A stretch of 15,953 bases of DNA from Ghiorsea sp. GTDB lineage: Bacteria; Pseudomonadota; Zetaproteobacteria; Mariprofundales; Mariprofundaceae. The position numbers and the translations under genes are program-made. The notes under the pieces are model-generated. The model saw only the letters and a list, made by a program, of their open reading frames with translations. It did no database searches and had not been told where the DNA came from. Positions 1 to 7,325 of the stretch are shown here, piece by piece. Where the stretch lies: contig JALUHL010000027.1 in NCBI GenBank assembly GCA_027053695.1, forward strand, positions 1 through 15,953, in the 5' to 3' direction. Each line of letters begins with the position of its first letter. Position 1 is the first letter of the stretch.

Positions 1-5
1 CCCCC

Positions 6-34
6 TTGCCTATACTCAATGTTATAACTATCGT
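6..34 (+). promoter_or_regulatory. Possible promoter for the tRNA gene
   Basis: TTGCCT at 6-11 and TATCGT at 29-34 are 17 bases apart and each matches the sigma-70 consensus at four of six positions. Better -10 hexamers, TATACT (11-16) and TATAAC (23-28), also occur here, but their -35 partners would lie at or beyond the window edge. Which one is used cannot be settled. Transcription would continue through the tRNA toward the BolA gene, because no terminator is visible after the tRNA. Confidence 0.2.
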
Positions 35-37
35 GCG

Positions 38-70
38 GCTTCTGTGCAGCGCAAGCGTAGCACAGTAAGC
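38..70 (+). other. Stem-loop directly upstream of the tRNA
   Basis: GCTT and CTGTGC (38-47) pair with GCACAG and AAGC (60-70), giving a ten-base-pair stem with one bulged T (position 66) and a 12-base loop. The stem ends exactly at the base before the first tRNA nucleotide. No run of T follows, so it does not look like a terminator. I infer a structured 5' leader of the precursor tRNA, removed by RNase P, or a leftover from an upstream transcript. Confidence 0.35.
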
Positions 71-147
71 GGGCTTATGGCGCAACTGGTTAGCGCTACC
101 GGCTCATAACCGGTTGGTTCTAGGTTCGAGTCCTAGTAAGCCCACCA
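71..147 (+). tRNA. tRNA with CAU anticodon (elongator Met or Ile2)
   Basis: A complete 77-base cloverleaf can be folded by hand. The acceptor stem is GGGCTTA/TAAGCCC, the D stem GCGC/GCGC, the anticodon stem ACCGG/CCGGT around loop CTCATAA (anticodon CAT at 105-107), and the T stem CTAGG/CCTAG around TTCGAGT. The discriminator base is A and the CCA end is encoded (145-147). The paired first base (G1-C72) argues against the initiator tRNA. CAU is read either as methionine or, after lysidine modification by TilS, as isoleucine for AUA codons. The variable loop TGGTT resembles Ile2 tRNAs slightly more, but this is not decisive. Confidence 0.95.
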
Positions 148-194
148 TATTATAAACAATGTGGCATATCATGACGAAGGCGAGGAGTTTGACA

Positions 195-440
195 ATGCAA
201 AGCGTAAACCCTGAAGAGTTGAAGTCATTGGTGTGCAATCATATTCCAGATGCAGAAGTCGAGGTGGTTTGTTATTCTGGCGATGATCATTTTGAAATGA
301 CGGTGGTATCCGCATCATTTGCAGGTAAACCGCGCATAGCACGACATAAAATGGTGTATGCCGCATTGGGTGACAATATGCGTCAAGCAGTCCATGCTTT
401 AGCATTAAAAACAAAAACGCCTGAGGAGGCAGCAGCATGA
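195..440 (+). CDS. BolA/IbaG-family protein
   Basis: An 81-residue protein of the BolA family, which has a KH-like fold. Family members bind monothiol (CGFS) glutaredoxins, often with a shared [2Fe-2S] cluster, and act in iron-sulfur trafficking and stress or envelope gene control. The conserved core is visible: HFEMTVVS, then a GKPRIARHKMVYAAL segment, then HALALKTKTPEE near the C-terminus. The length fits the family (about 80-105 residues). I chose the ATG at 195 because GAGGAG (182-187) lies seven bases upstream; an earlier in-frame ATG at 159 has no such site and would add 12 unconserved residues. Its stop overlaps the start of the glutaredoxin gene by four bases (ATGA), so the two partners are translationally coupled. 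Whether it belongs to the BolA or the IbaG branch cannot be decided by eye. Confidence 0.93.
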   Translation: MQSVNPEELKSLVCNHIPDAEVEVVCYSGDDHFEMTVVSASFAGKPRIARHKMVYAALGDNMRQAVHALALKTKTPEEAAA

Positions 441-766
441 GTGATTCAGTTCAGGAACAGATTGCAGAAGTGGTTAAAAACAATGATATTTTATTGTTTA
501 TGAAAGGCACACCGCAAATGCCACAATGCGGATTCTCGCAACGCGTGTGCGCTATTTTGCAAGAGCATGAAGTGCCGTTTGCAGCCATCAATGTGTTGCT
601 AGACCCATCGGTGCGCGAAGGCATCAAAGCATTCAGCGATTGGCCAACGATTCCGCAATTGTATGTGAAAGGCGAATTTGTTGGTGGTTGCGACATTGTC
701 TCCGAAATGCATGAGGATGGTGAATTGGCAACCTTGCTAGCGCCTATGAAAGCCAAAGACGCATAA
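437..766 (+). CDS. grxD: Monothiol glutaredoxin, CGFS type
   Basis: A 109-residue Grx4/GrxD-type monothiol glutaredoxin. These cytoplasmic proteins carry a glutathione-ligated [2Fe-2S] cluster between two subunits, or shared with a BolA partner, and pass clusters to client proteins. Visible signatures are KGTP (23-26), the active-site CGFS (Cys31-Ser34), the cis-proline region WPTIPQLY, and GGCDIVSEM, which forms the glutathione pocket. The length matches the family (about 105-115). A strong ribosome site GAGGAGG (423-429) sits seven bases before the ATG inside the end of the BolA gene. The gene is probably cotranscribed with the BolA gene, and a terminator-like hairpin overlaps its stop codon. 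Confidence 0.97.
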   Translation: MSDSVQEQIAEVVKNNDILLFMKGTPQMPQCGFSQRVCAILQEHEVPFAAINVLLDPSVREGIKAFSDWPTIPQLYVKGEFVGGCDIVSEMHEDGELATLLAPMKAKDA

Positions 767-784
767 GCAAAGTATTGCTTTTTT
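765..784 (+). terminator. Likely weak rho-independent terminator after grxD
   Basis: AAGCAA (765-770) and TTGCTT (775-780) form a perfect six-base-pair hairpin with loop AGTA, and the run of T continues to 784. The stem begins inside the grxD stop codon. It is short and AT-rich, so termination may be partial. Confidence 0.5.
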
Positions 785-803
785 CTGCGAAAATAAGTAT
801 AAC
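775..803 (+). promoter_or_regulatory. Likely sigma-70 promoter for the rpoN operon
   Basis: TATAAC (798-803) matches the -10 consensus at five of six positions. Exactly 17 bases upstream is TTGCTT (775-780), a minimal -35 that doubles as the 3' arm of the grxD terminator hairpin. Transcription would start near 810 and leave a leader of about 53 bases before rpoN. The assignment rests on hexamer match and spacing only. Confidence 0.4.
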
Positions 804-862
804 ACTGGTGTGAGCGTCTTTATTTCTTTCCACACTCTTTTACAACAGGTTAGCAGCCACTG

Positions 863-2257
863 ATGGCAGGCTCTGTTGGGCAACATTTAAGCCAAAAACA
901 AGCGCAACGGCTTGCGCTTACCCCGCAGCTTACGCAAAGCTTGAAAGTGTTGGCGATGAACAGTCAAGAGCTTGAGCTTTATATCGAAGAAAGCCTTGAA
1001 TCCAATCCGCTTTTGGAGATGGAAGCGCCCAAAGAAGCAGACATTGCTGCAGAAGCCAAAGATAAAGATGATTGGCAGGATCACGATGGTGGCGACCGAT
1101 GGGATCATATGTATCAAAACAATCGCGGGTTTGAAAGTGGCGAGCTTGAGCAACAGTGGCAAGATGAGCAAAGCCTTAGCGATTCGCTGCACGAACAAAT
1201 CAATCAACAACCCATGGATGATACAGAGCGCGAGATTGCGCATACGATTATCGATTCCTTAGAAGATGATGGTTATTTCCGCGCTTCGGCAGAAGAAGTG
1301 ATGGTGGGGCTATCGGATAAAAAGATTAAAAAAAGGAAAGTGATTGAAGTGTTAGAATGCGTGGTGCAAGAGTTAGAGCCTTCAGGCATTGGCGCGCGCG
1401 ATTTAACGGAATGTTTGCTGCTGCAAATTCCTGATGATGATTCATCTGCGATGCTGGTGCGGCAAATGCTATTGTATCATGCAGAGATGATTACCGATGA
1501 TATGGCGCTGATGGAAGCTATGCAGTGCGACATTGATACATTGGATGCTGCGCGGACATTATTGCGCCGCTTAGACCCTTTTCCCGGGCATGGACTTCGC
1601 GGCCAAGAAAATATTTATGTGCAGCCAGAAATTATTTTCCGTGTTGTAAATAAAAAAATAGAAGTGGAAGTGCCCAAGTCGGGTTGGCGCAGTCTAAAAG
1701 TCAGCGAGCAATGGGCGGGGCAAAAATGGAAGGGTCAAGACCGAACATTTATGGATGCGGCAAATCAAGAGGCAAAGTGGCTTCTTCAAGCTTTGGATCA
1801 ACGCAGCGACACACTGATGAAAGTAGGGCTTTGTTTGGCGGCGAGGCAAAAGCTTTTTCTTGAGCATGGTATTCTGGGTTTAAAGCCATTAACCTTGCAA
1901 GATGTTGCCGAAGAAGTGGGTTTGCATGAATCCACGATTTCACGCGTCACCAATGGTAAATACGCGCAAACGCCGTTGGGTGTGATTGAGTTGCGCAGGT
2001 TTTTCTCAGCAGGGTTGCCCACGCGCGGCGGCGGCATGATTTCTGTGCATAGGGTACAGCAGCGGGTGAAAACATTGATTGAGTCAGAGCCTTTGGGTCG
2101 CCCCATTTCTGACCAAGCGATTTCAGAGCGATTGCAGATGGAAGGCGTTGAAATCGCAAGGCGTACGGTCGCCAAATACCGCGAACAGTTAGGGCTGCCA
2201 CCAAGCAGCCAAAGAAGGCGTGCCGCGAAAGCGCGTTTATCTCAAAAACGGAGGTAG
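863..2257 (+). CDS. rpoN: RNA polymerase sigma-54 factor
   Basis: A 464-residue sigma-54 that directs RNA polymerase to -24/-12 promoters and needs an AAA+ enhancer-binding activator to open DNA. The order of parts is standard. The activator-interacting N-terminal region is rich in Leu and Gln (LSQ...LTPQL, residues 9-50, ending in ESLESNPLLEME). An acidic stretch follows (about 55-120), then the core-binding region with EPSGIGARDLTECLL (172-186). Next is a helix-turn-helix LTLQDVAEEVGLHESTISRVTNGKY (343-367), and last the RpoN box ARRTVAKYRE (432-441), which reads the -24 element. The length is close to the E. coli protein (477). The ATG at 863 lacks a strong ribosome site but gives the family N-terminus. 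The stop codon lies inside the ribosome site of hpf. A sigma-54-like promoter is visible elsewhere in the window near 15720. Confidence 0.98.
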   Translation: MAGSVGQHLSQKQAQRLALTPQLTQSLKVLAMNSQELELYIEESLESNPLLEMEAPKEADIAAEAKDKDDWQDHDGGDRWDHMYQNNRGFESGELEQQWQDEQSLSDSLHEQINQQPMDDTEREIAHTIIDSLEDDGYFRASAEEVMVGLSDKKIKKRKVIEVLECVVQELEPSGIGARDLTECLLLQIPDDDSSAMLVRQMLLYHAEMITDDMALMEAMQCDIDTLDAARTLLRRLDPFPGHGLRGQENIYVQPEIIFRVVNKKIEVEVPKSGWRSLKVSEQWAGQKWKGQDRTFMDAANQEAKWLLQALDQRSDTLMKVGLCLAARQKLFLEHGILGLKPLTLQDVAEEVGLHESTISRVTNGKYAQTPLGVIELRRFFSAGLPTRGGGMISVHRVQQRVKTLIESEPLGRPISDQAISERLQMEGVEIARRTVAKYREQLGLPPSSQRRRAAKARLSQKRR

Positions 2258-2262
2258 GACTT

Positions 2263-2823
2263 ATGCAAGTATCTATTACAGGTCGTCATGTTGAACTTAC
2301 AGACCCACTTAAAGATTATGTGCACGAAAAACTGGGGCATTTAAAACATGCTTTTGACCATGTGGTTGACGTACACGTGGTGCTTACGGTTGAAAAACAT
2401 AGGCAGCGTTGCGAAATCAATATGGCAGCCAATGGTGTGACTATTCATGCCAAAGCAGAAACTGATGATATGTATGCATCCATTGATGCTGTGGTGGATA
2501 AACTTAATCGCCAGCTCAAACGCTATCGCGCTAAGTTGCAACGCCATCAAGGGGCAAAACGTAAAACAAGTATGCGTTTGCGGCATAAAGTGTTGGATGT
2601 GGATCAAGAGACAGAAGAGTTGGATGTAGCTTATCAGCCGAACACTTTGGATGAAGAAGCTGTGGATGTTGAAGTGCTGAGCATGGATGATGCAGTGATG
2701 AAATTAGAGCTTTCAGAAAAAGATAATGTGCTGCTTTTTACCAATGAAGAAACAGGCAAACTCAATGCATTATCTCGGCGAGATGATGGCTCGATTCAAT
2801 GGATTGAACCCGAAGCAGCATAA
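2263..2823 (+). CDS. hpf: Ribosome hibernation promoting factor, long form
   Basis: A 186-residue HPF/YfiA-family protein. Residues 1-95 form the ribosome-binding domain (start MQVSITGRHVELTDPL, then the basic helix NRQLKRYRAKLQRH), which occupies the mRNA/tRNA channel of the 30S subunit. A charged linker (about 96-132) leads to a second domain (about 133-186, VEVLSMDDAVMKLEL through TNEETGKLNALSRRDDG to IEP). In the long-HPF class that second domain dimerises and joins two ribosomes into inactive 100S particles. Short HPF proteins (about 95-110 residues) lack it. A strong site GGAGG (2250-2254) lies eight bases before the ATG and overlaps the end of rpoN. The gap of five bases to rpoN and one base to ptsN indicates one operon. 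It probably acts in starvation or stationary phase. Confidence 0.96.
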   Translation: MQVSITGRHVELTDPLKDYVHEKLGHLKHAFDHVVDVHVVLTVEKHRQRCEINMAANGVTIHAKAETDDMYASIDAVVDKLNRQLKRYRAKLQRHQGAKRKTSMRLRHKVLDVDQETEELDVAYQPNTLDEEAVDVEVLSMDDAVMKLELSEKDNVLLFTNEETGKLNALSRRDDGSIQWIEPEAA

Positions 2824-2824
2824 G

Positions 2825-3262
2825 ATGTCAGACGCGCTTATACCGATTACCCCTGAGCATGTACTTTTGGGCTCGCAAGCCCAAAGTAAACGTGCACTTT
2901 TAACCGAGATGGCAACATTGCTAACCTCCATAGATTTAGGTTTGGCGCTGGAAACCATCACCGCCAGAGAAAAATTAGGCAGTACAGGTATGGGGCATGG
3001 CGTGGCTATTCCTCATGGTCGCCTTGAAGGCTTGCAAGAGCCTGCCATTGTGGTGGCAATTCATGAAAAAGGGGTGGACTTTGATGCCATTGATGGTGGG
3101 TTGGTGCATATTGTTGTGATGCTTTTGGTGCCCAATGATGACCATCAAATTCATTTGGGTCTGCTGGCAAAATTAGCCCGATTATTGCAGCAAGAACATG
3201 TGCGTGCATCGTTGCTTGCAGCTAAAGATGCAGATGAAGTGGTGAGGATATTCCAAGGGTGA
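2825..3262 (+). CDS. ptsN: PTS-Ntr EIIA protein (EIIANtr)
   Basis: A 145-residue EIIA of the fructose/nitrogen type. It receives phosphate from HPr on a histidine and acts as a regulator (potassium uptake, phosphate sensing and stress responses in known cases) rather than in sugar import. The phospho-acceptor motif GVAIPHGR puts the histidine at residue 64, preceded by the family signature AREKLGSTGMGHG. The C-terminal part (LLAKLARLLQQEHVRASLLAAKD) is also typical. I start it at ATG 2825, one base after the hpf stop; the longer open frame from 2726 lies within hpf and adds no family sequence. No separate strong ribosome site is seen, so coupling to hpf is likely. The usual neighbour hprK is absent downstream, where rapZ follows at once. 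Confidence 0.95.
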   Translation: MSDALIPITPEHVLLGSQAQSKRALLTEMATLLTSIDLGLALETITAREKLGSTGMGHGVAIPHGRLEGLQEPAIVVAIHEKGVDFDAIDGGLVHIVVMLLVPNDDHQIHLGLLAKLARLLQQEHVRASLLAAKDADEVVRIFQG

Positions 3263-3293
3263 ATAGCCTGCCTGCACGGTTTGAGGCGGCGAT

Positions 3294-4154
3294 ATGCTGC
3301 TGATTATCACAGGGCTTTCTGGGGCAGGGAAAAGTACGGCCTTGCATGCTTTGGAAGATGCAGGCTTTTTTTGTACGGATAATTTGCCAGCAAGCATGTT
3401 GGCAGCATGGGCATCGCATATGGTGCAGCAAGAATATAATGCAGCAGTAGGCATTGACATTCGCAGCTCCGAAAATCCCGATTTATTATACCAAGCATTG
3501 GCCACCATTCGCCAAGACTTGGCTTGGAAGATGATATTTATTGATGCATCGGATAAAGTGCTGATGCGCAGGTTTTCCACCTTAAAACGCAGGCACCCTC
3601 ATTTGCCAGATATACCGTTGCAACAAGCCGTAGCTTCAGAGCGGCAGGCACTTTTATCATTGCAAAAACAAGCCGATGTGGTGTTTGATAGCTCTAATTT
3701 AACGCCTTACCAATTATCTGATTTGGTGGAAAGCTTTTGGAAGAAACAAGAGGCGAGCAGCCTAGATGGGCAGCGGTTGGTGTGCACCTTAACATCGTTT
3801 AGTTATCAGCGAGGGCTACCATCCACGGCAGATATGGTGTTGGACATGCGCTTTTTGCCCAACCCTCATTATCAAGTTGAGCTTGCGCCACTCACTGGCA
3901 AAGACCAAGCCGTGCAAGACTTTTTACAAGCCAAAGATGATGTGCAACAAGCCCAGCAACATATTCAGGATTGGTTAAGCTTTATTTGGCCGCGATTGCA
4001 GCAAGAGCGCAAACGCTATTTCACCATTGCATTTGGTTGTAGTGGCGGCAGGCATAGATCAGTTTATATGACGGAAATGATTGCCAAGTGGATGCAGGCG
4101 CAGGGTATGGGTGAGCCCATCATACGCCATCGCGAAATTGGGGATATTCAATGA
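3294..4154 (+). CDS. rapZ: RNase adapter / nucleotide-binding protein RapZ
   Basis: A 286-residue protein of the RapZ (YvcJ/YhbJ) family. The N-terminal half is a P-loop domain with Walker A GLSGAGKS (residues 7-14) and family segments AGFFCTDNLP and GVGIDIRS-like (here VGIDIRSSE). The C-terminal half ends with GCSGGRHRSVY (about 248-258), part of the RNA/metabolite-binding domain. In E. coli RapZ binds glucosamine-6-phosphate and delivers the GlmZ RNA to RNase E; in other groups the exact role is less clear. No glmS lies in the window. GAGG (3283-3286) precedes the ATG by seven bases. The 31-base gap after ptsN is the largest inside the operon. The stop overlaps the next start by four bases (ATGA). 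Confidence 0.95.
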   Translation: MLLIITGLSGAGKSTALHALEDAGFFCTDNLPASMLAAWASHMVQQEYNAAVGIDIRSSENPDLLYQALATIRQDLAWKMIFIDASDKVLMRRFSTLKRRHPHLPDIPLQQAVASERQALLSLQKQADVVFDSSNLTPYQLSDLVESFWKKQEASSLDGQRLVCTLTSFSYQRGLPSTADMVLDMRFLPNPHYQVELAPLTGKDQAVQDFLQAKDDVQQAQQHIQDWLSFIWPRLQQERKRYFTIAFGCSGGRHRSVYMTEMIAKWMQAQGMGEPIIRHREIGDIQ

Positions 4155-4594
4155 TTGGGATTATTTTAATCGCGCATGCCAAAATCGCATCGGAAACCAA
4201 AGCTGGTGTAGAATATATATTAAAAGAGCAACCTTATTTTTCTGCCATAGATGTGGTCAACTCTGATGATGCAACTGGGGCTGAACAAACATTTATACAG
4301 CGCTTGGATGATATGGCTGAGCATTGTGATGGGGTGCTTGTGTTAGCCGATATTTTTGGCGCAACCCCTTGCAACCTTGCCATGAGAAGCATTGTGGCTT
4401 CATCTTCTGCAACGCCGATTGAATTGGTTGCGGGGTTTAATTTGCCCAGTGTACTTAAAGCCATGTTAGAGCGCGAGCAGGCGAGCTTGACTGAACTTGC
4501 ACATGCAAGCCTTGATGCAGGGCAAAAATATATGCGTTTGGGCTCTCAAGAAGCTGTAGTTAAAACATTATTTAAGCAGAGTAAGGCAGCATGA
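4151..4594 (+). CDS. PTS EIIA component, mannose family
   Basis: A 147-residue EIIA of the mannose/sorbose family. The N-terminus MIGIILIAHA places the phosphorylatable histidine at residue 9. The conserved GVLVLADIFGATPCNLA segment (about 61-77) and VAGFNLPSVLKAM (about 96-108) complete the family pattern. In a full mannose PTS it would pass phosphate to EIIB and then on to imported sugar. No EIIB, EIIC or EIID genes lie here, as in many Proteobacteria where this subunit stands alone in the cluster with ptsH and ptsI and is thought to be regulatory. It overlaps rapZ and ptsH by four bases on each side, so translation of the three genes is coupled. Confidence 0.93.
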   Translation: MIGIILIAHAKIASETKAGVEYILKEQPYFSAIDVVNSDDATGAEQTFIQRLDDMAEHCDGVLVLADIFGATPCNLAMRSIVASSSATPIELVAGFNLPSVLKAMLEREQASLTELAHASLDAGQKYMRLGSQEAVVKTLFKQSKAA

Positions 4595-4860
4595 AACGCG
4601 CAAAGGTGATTGTGCCGAATAAATTGGGTTTGCATGCTAGAGCTTCAGCGCAATTTGTAGGTTTAGCCAATCAGTTTCCTTGTGATGTGATGTTGCAGCG
4701 CGATGATATAAAAGTGAATGGCAAAAGTATGATGGCGATTATGACATTGGCAGCAAGCCAAGGCACAGAAGTGGTCATTATCACTGATGGCGAACAAGAA
4801 AATCAAGCCCTAGAAGCTTTGCTGGATTTAGTCCAGCAAGGCTTTGGCGAAGATGCATAA
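4591..4860 (+). CDS. ptsH: Phosphocarrier protein HPr
   Basis: An 89-residue HPr that carries phosphate from EI to EIIA proteins. The active-site motif LGLHARAS puts the histidine at residue 15. The regulatory-serine motif VNGKSMMAIMTLAA puts serine at residue 46, with the usual Met pair after it. HPr kinase/phosphorylase acts on that serine in organisms that have it. No hprK gene is in this cluster, so whether Ser46 is modified is open. Length is standard (85-90). It overlaps the EIIA gene by four bases and is nine bases from ptsI. Confidence 0.97.
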   Translation: MKRAKVIVPNKLGLHARASAQFVGLANQFPCDVMLQRDDIKVNGKSMMAIMTLAASQGTEVVIITDGEQENQALEALLDLVQQGFGEDA

Positions 4861-4869
4861 GTTCAGCTG

Positions 4870-6501
4870 ATGGGTGAGCATGGGCATGCCGTTGCAGGCA
4901 GCGGAGGCATTGTGCTTGGCGTGGTGCAAAAGCTGGATGAAAAGCATCAAGTCATCCCTGAATACCATATTGAGCAAGACCAACAAGCCTTTGAATGGCA
5001 ACGCTTTGAACAAGCTGTTACCCAAGCATGTGAAGCGTTGGGCGCGGAAATGCAAGCTTTGGAACATCATCAGCATGCAGATAATATATTACCCATTTTA
5101 CAGACGCATTTGCTACTGTTGCAAGACCCAGAGTTGCGCAGCAGAACCAAGTACCTTATCCAGAGCGAAAGTATCAATGTGGAGTGGGCGCTAAAGCAAG
5201 TGTTGGCTGATTTTATTCAGGCATTCGCGCAGATGGAAGATATATATCTACAAAGCCGCAAAGCTGATGTGGAGCAAGTTGGGCAGCGCATATTAAGTGG
5301 TTTGGATGAAACCAAAATTATCTCCGGGCACAGCCATTCGATTTTGATTGCAGCAGATTTTTCACCATCGGATGTGGTGTCGATGTGGCGCTCTGGTGTG
5401 ACAGGTTTTGTCGCCACCCAAGGCGGTAAAGATAGCCATGCCATGATTGTGGCTCGAGGGGTAGGTTTAACAGGGCTTGTTGGCGCACAAGATTTATTCG
5501 AGCTAGCCAAAGATGGCGATGCCCTGATTTTGGATGCAGAGCAAAACACTTGGGTGCTGCGGCCATCAGAACAAGAATTGGCAGATTTTGAAGCCCAGCA
5601 GAAGCTACTTAACCAAGAGCGGCAGGCTTTGCAGGCTTATGCGCAGCAAGCATCCACCAGCAAGGATGGTTATTTTTTACCATTACTTGCCAATATTGAA
5701 TTTGTTGAAGAAGTGGATGTGGCCAACAGCTATGGCATTGATGGCATTGGTTTGTTTCGCACAGAATTTTTATTTATGCAATCGGATAGCTTGCCCACAG
5801 AAGATGAGCAGACGGCCTATTATCAAGCTGTAGCCAAGCGCGCGCAGGGCAAACCAATTACGTTCCGCTTATTGGATGTGGGCGCAGATAAATTGGCGCA
5901 TGTGCAAGCTTTGTTTGGGGCGTATGATGGAGAAAATCCTGCCTTAGGTTTGCGTGGTGTGCGCATGCTTTTGCATAAGCCAGATATATTAAAAGCCCAG
6001 TTGAGAGCGATGCTAAAGTGCGCAGCTTATGCACCGATTTCTATTCTTGTGCCCATGGTGATAACGGCTGAAGAAATGAAGGCTGTGCGCAAGCTTTTGG
6101 ATGAGGCGCAGTTGGAACTAGGTCTCAAAGATAAGGTCGCTTTAGGCTGCATGATTGAGGTGCCAGCAGCAGCATTGATTGCGCAAGATTTGGCAGAAGT
6201 TTCTGACTTCTTTTCTATAGGCAGCAATGATTTGGTGCAATATGGCTTGGCTGTGGATAGAGGGGATGAACATGTGGGGCATTTGTATGATGCCGACCAT
6301 CCCGCTATACAAACGCTGATGCAAATGGCGGCGGATGCCGCAGTGAGGCAGGGTATTCCAATTACCGTGTGTGGCGAGCTTGCTGCGAACACAGCATGGA
6401 CGCAAACCTTCTTGGATATGCGCATTTCAGCCTTATCCATGACAGCACGCCATGTTTTACCCGTACGCAAAAAACTGAAACAACTACAAGCCAAAGCGTA
6501 A
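4870..6501 (+). CDS. ptsI: PTS enzyme I (PEP-protein phosphotransferase)
   Basis: A 543-residue enzyme I that autophosphorylates from phosphoenolpyruvate and passes phosphate to HPr in the cytoplasm. Its parts occur in order: GHAVAGSGGIVLG (5-17) at the N-terminus, the HPr-binding helical region, then the phosphohistidine motif GGKDSHAMIVAR (His190). The C-terminal PEP-binding barrel shows GIGLFRTEFLF, FRLLDVGADK, NPALGLRGVRM, MIEVPAAAL, FFSIGSNDLVQYGLAVDRGDE and VCGELA (Cys501, the proton donor in the family). E. coli EI has 575 residues; this one is slightly shorter but complete. No N-terminal GAF domain is present, so it is EI rather than PtsP/EI-Ntr. The ATG at 4870 has no clear ribosome site, and an in-frame stop 12 bases upstream rules out a longer form; coupling to ptsH is likely. 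Confidence 0.96.
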   Translation: MGEHGHAVAGSGGIVLGVVQKLDEKHQVIPEYHIEQDQQAFEWQRFEQAVTQACEALGAEMQALEHHQHADNILPILQTHLLLLQDPELRSRTKYLIQSESINVEWALKQVLADFIQAFAQMEDIYLQSRKADVEQVGQRILSGLDETKIISGHSHSILIAADFSPSDVVSMWRSGVTGFVATQGGKDSHAMIVARGVGLTGLVGAQDLFELAKDGDALILDAEQNTWVLRPSEQELADFEAQQKLLNQERQALQAYAQQASTSKDGYFLPLLANIEFVEEVDVANSYGIDGIGLFRTEFLFMQSDSLPTEDEQTAYYQAVAKRAQGKPITFRLLDVGADKLAHVQALFGAYDGENPALGLRGVRMLLHKPDILKAQLRAMLKCAAYAPISILVPMVITAEEMKAVRKLLDEAQLELGLKDKVALGCMIEVPAAALIAQDLAEVSDFFSIGSNDLVQYGLAVDRGDEHVGHLYDADHPAIQTLMQMAADAAVRQGIPITVCGELAANTAWTQTFLDMRISALSMTARHVLPVRKKLKQLQAKA

Positions 6502-6549
6502 GTAATCTTCTAGCATTGCGACCAAGCGGATAAAGTATGAGGTGTTTGC

Positions 6550-7308
6550 ATGTCTGAAATTTCATTGTTGGGTGCATTTGTGGCAGGGTTATTATCCTTT
6601 TTGTCGCCATGTGTGTTGCCGCTTGTGCCTGCTTATTTATCCTTTATCAGCGGAGTCTCCGTGGATGCTTTGCGTGGCGGCGAAAATTTAGATGCGAGTA
6701 AAATCCGCCGTACAGCCATGCTGCAGTCGTTATGGTTTGTGCTTGGTTTTAGCTTGGTATTTATTGCATTGGGTGCATCAGCCTCTTTTATTGGCCAATG
6801 GTTATTATCAAACATGGCGATTCTCGCCAAGGTTGCAGGTGTGATTATTGTGGTCTTTGGTTTGCACTATACGGGGCTTATCCGTATTCCTTTTTTATTG
6901 ATGGAAGCAAGATTGGATACGCAAGATGTGAAAGGAACCAGTGGTTTGGGCGCATTGATGTTGGGCGCAGCATTTGCCTTTGGTTGGACACCATGCATAG
7001 GCCCTATCTTGGGCACAATTCTCGCTATGGCAGGTATGCAAGGGCAGATTGGTGAAGGCATGTTGCTTTTGGTGATGTATTCGGTGGGTTTGGGTATCCC
7101 CTTCTTATTGGCCGCCTTTGCCACCAACGCATTTTTAAACTGGTCGCAACGCTTTAAACGACATTTGCATATCGTTGAAATTATTTCGGGGGTACTACTG
7201 ATTGCTGTGGGTGTTATGATTTTCTTGGGCAGTTTTTCGCAAGTATCCGCCATCATTTTAGACTACCTACCGTGGCTAGCTGACATAGAAGGGCTTGCCA
7301 ACTTCTAA
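6550..7308 (+). CDS. ccdA: CcdA/DsbD-family thiol-reducing membrane transporter
   Basis: A 252-residue inner-membrane protein with about six hydrophobic segments. Two signature cysteine motifs, FLSPCVLPL (Cys21) and FGWTPCIGP (Cys149), each with flanking prolines, mark the CcdA / DsbD-core family. These proteins move electrons from cytoplasmic thioredoxin across the membrane to periplasmic thiol proteins, most often for cytochrome c maturation. The length fits stand-alone CcdA (about 220-250), and no periplasmic thioredoxin domains are fused. GAGGTG (6539-6544) lies five bases before the ATG. It sits 48 bases after ptsI with no visible terminator, so read-through from the PTS operon is possible. 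A thioredoxin-like or cytochrome c maturation partner is not in the window, so the exact client is unknown. Confidence 0.92.
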   Translation: MSEISLLGAFVAGLLSFLSPCVLPLVPAYLSFISGVSVDALRGGENLDASKIRRTAMLQSLWFVLGFSLVFIALGASASFIGQWLLSNMAILAKVAGVIIVVFGLHYTGLIRIPFLLMEARLDTQDVKGTSGLGALMLGAAFAFGWTPCIGPILGTILAMAGMQGQIGEGMLLLVMYSVGLGIPFLLAAFATNAFLNWSQRFKRHLHIVEIISGVLLIAVGVMIFLGSFSQVSAIILDYLPWLADIEGLANF

Positions 7309-7325
7309 GAAAAGTTGCGGTTCAG

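Noticed and set aside
159..194. Longer N-terminus for the BolA-family protein
   Set aside because: The added 12 residues begin just after the tRNA, lack a ribosome site and are not family-like; ATG 195 has GAGGAG at good spacing.
723..740. TGGCAACCTTGCT resembling a sigma-54 promoter at the end of grxD
   Set aside because: GG and GC are only seven bases apart, and the stretch is conserved coding sequence.
2726..2824. Longer N-terminus for PtsN inside hpf
   Set aside because: The extra 33 residues lie in another frame of hpf and show no EIIA sequence.
7299..7317. Hairpin at the end of the CcdA gene as a terminator
   Set aside because: CAACTT/AAGTTG pair around a seven-base loop but no T run follows on the plus strand.
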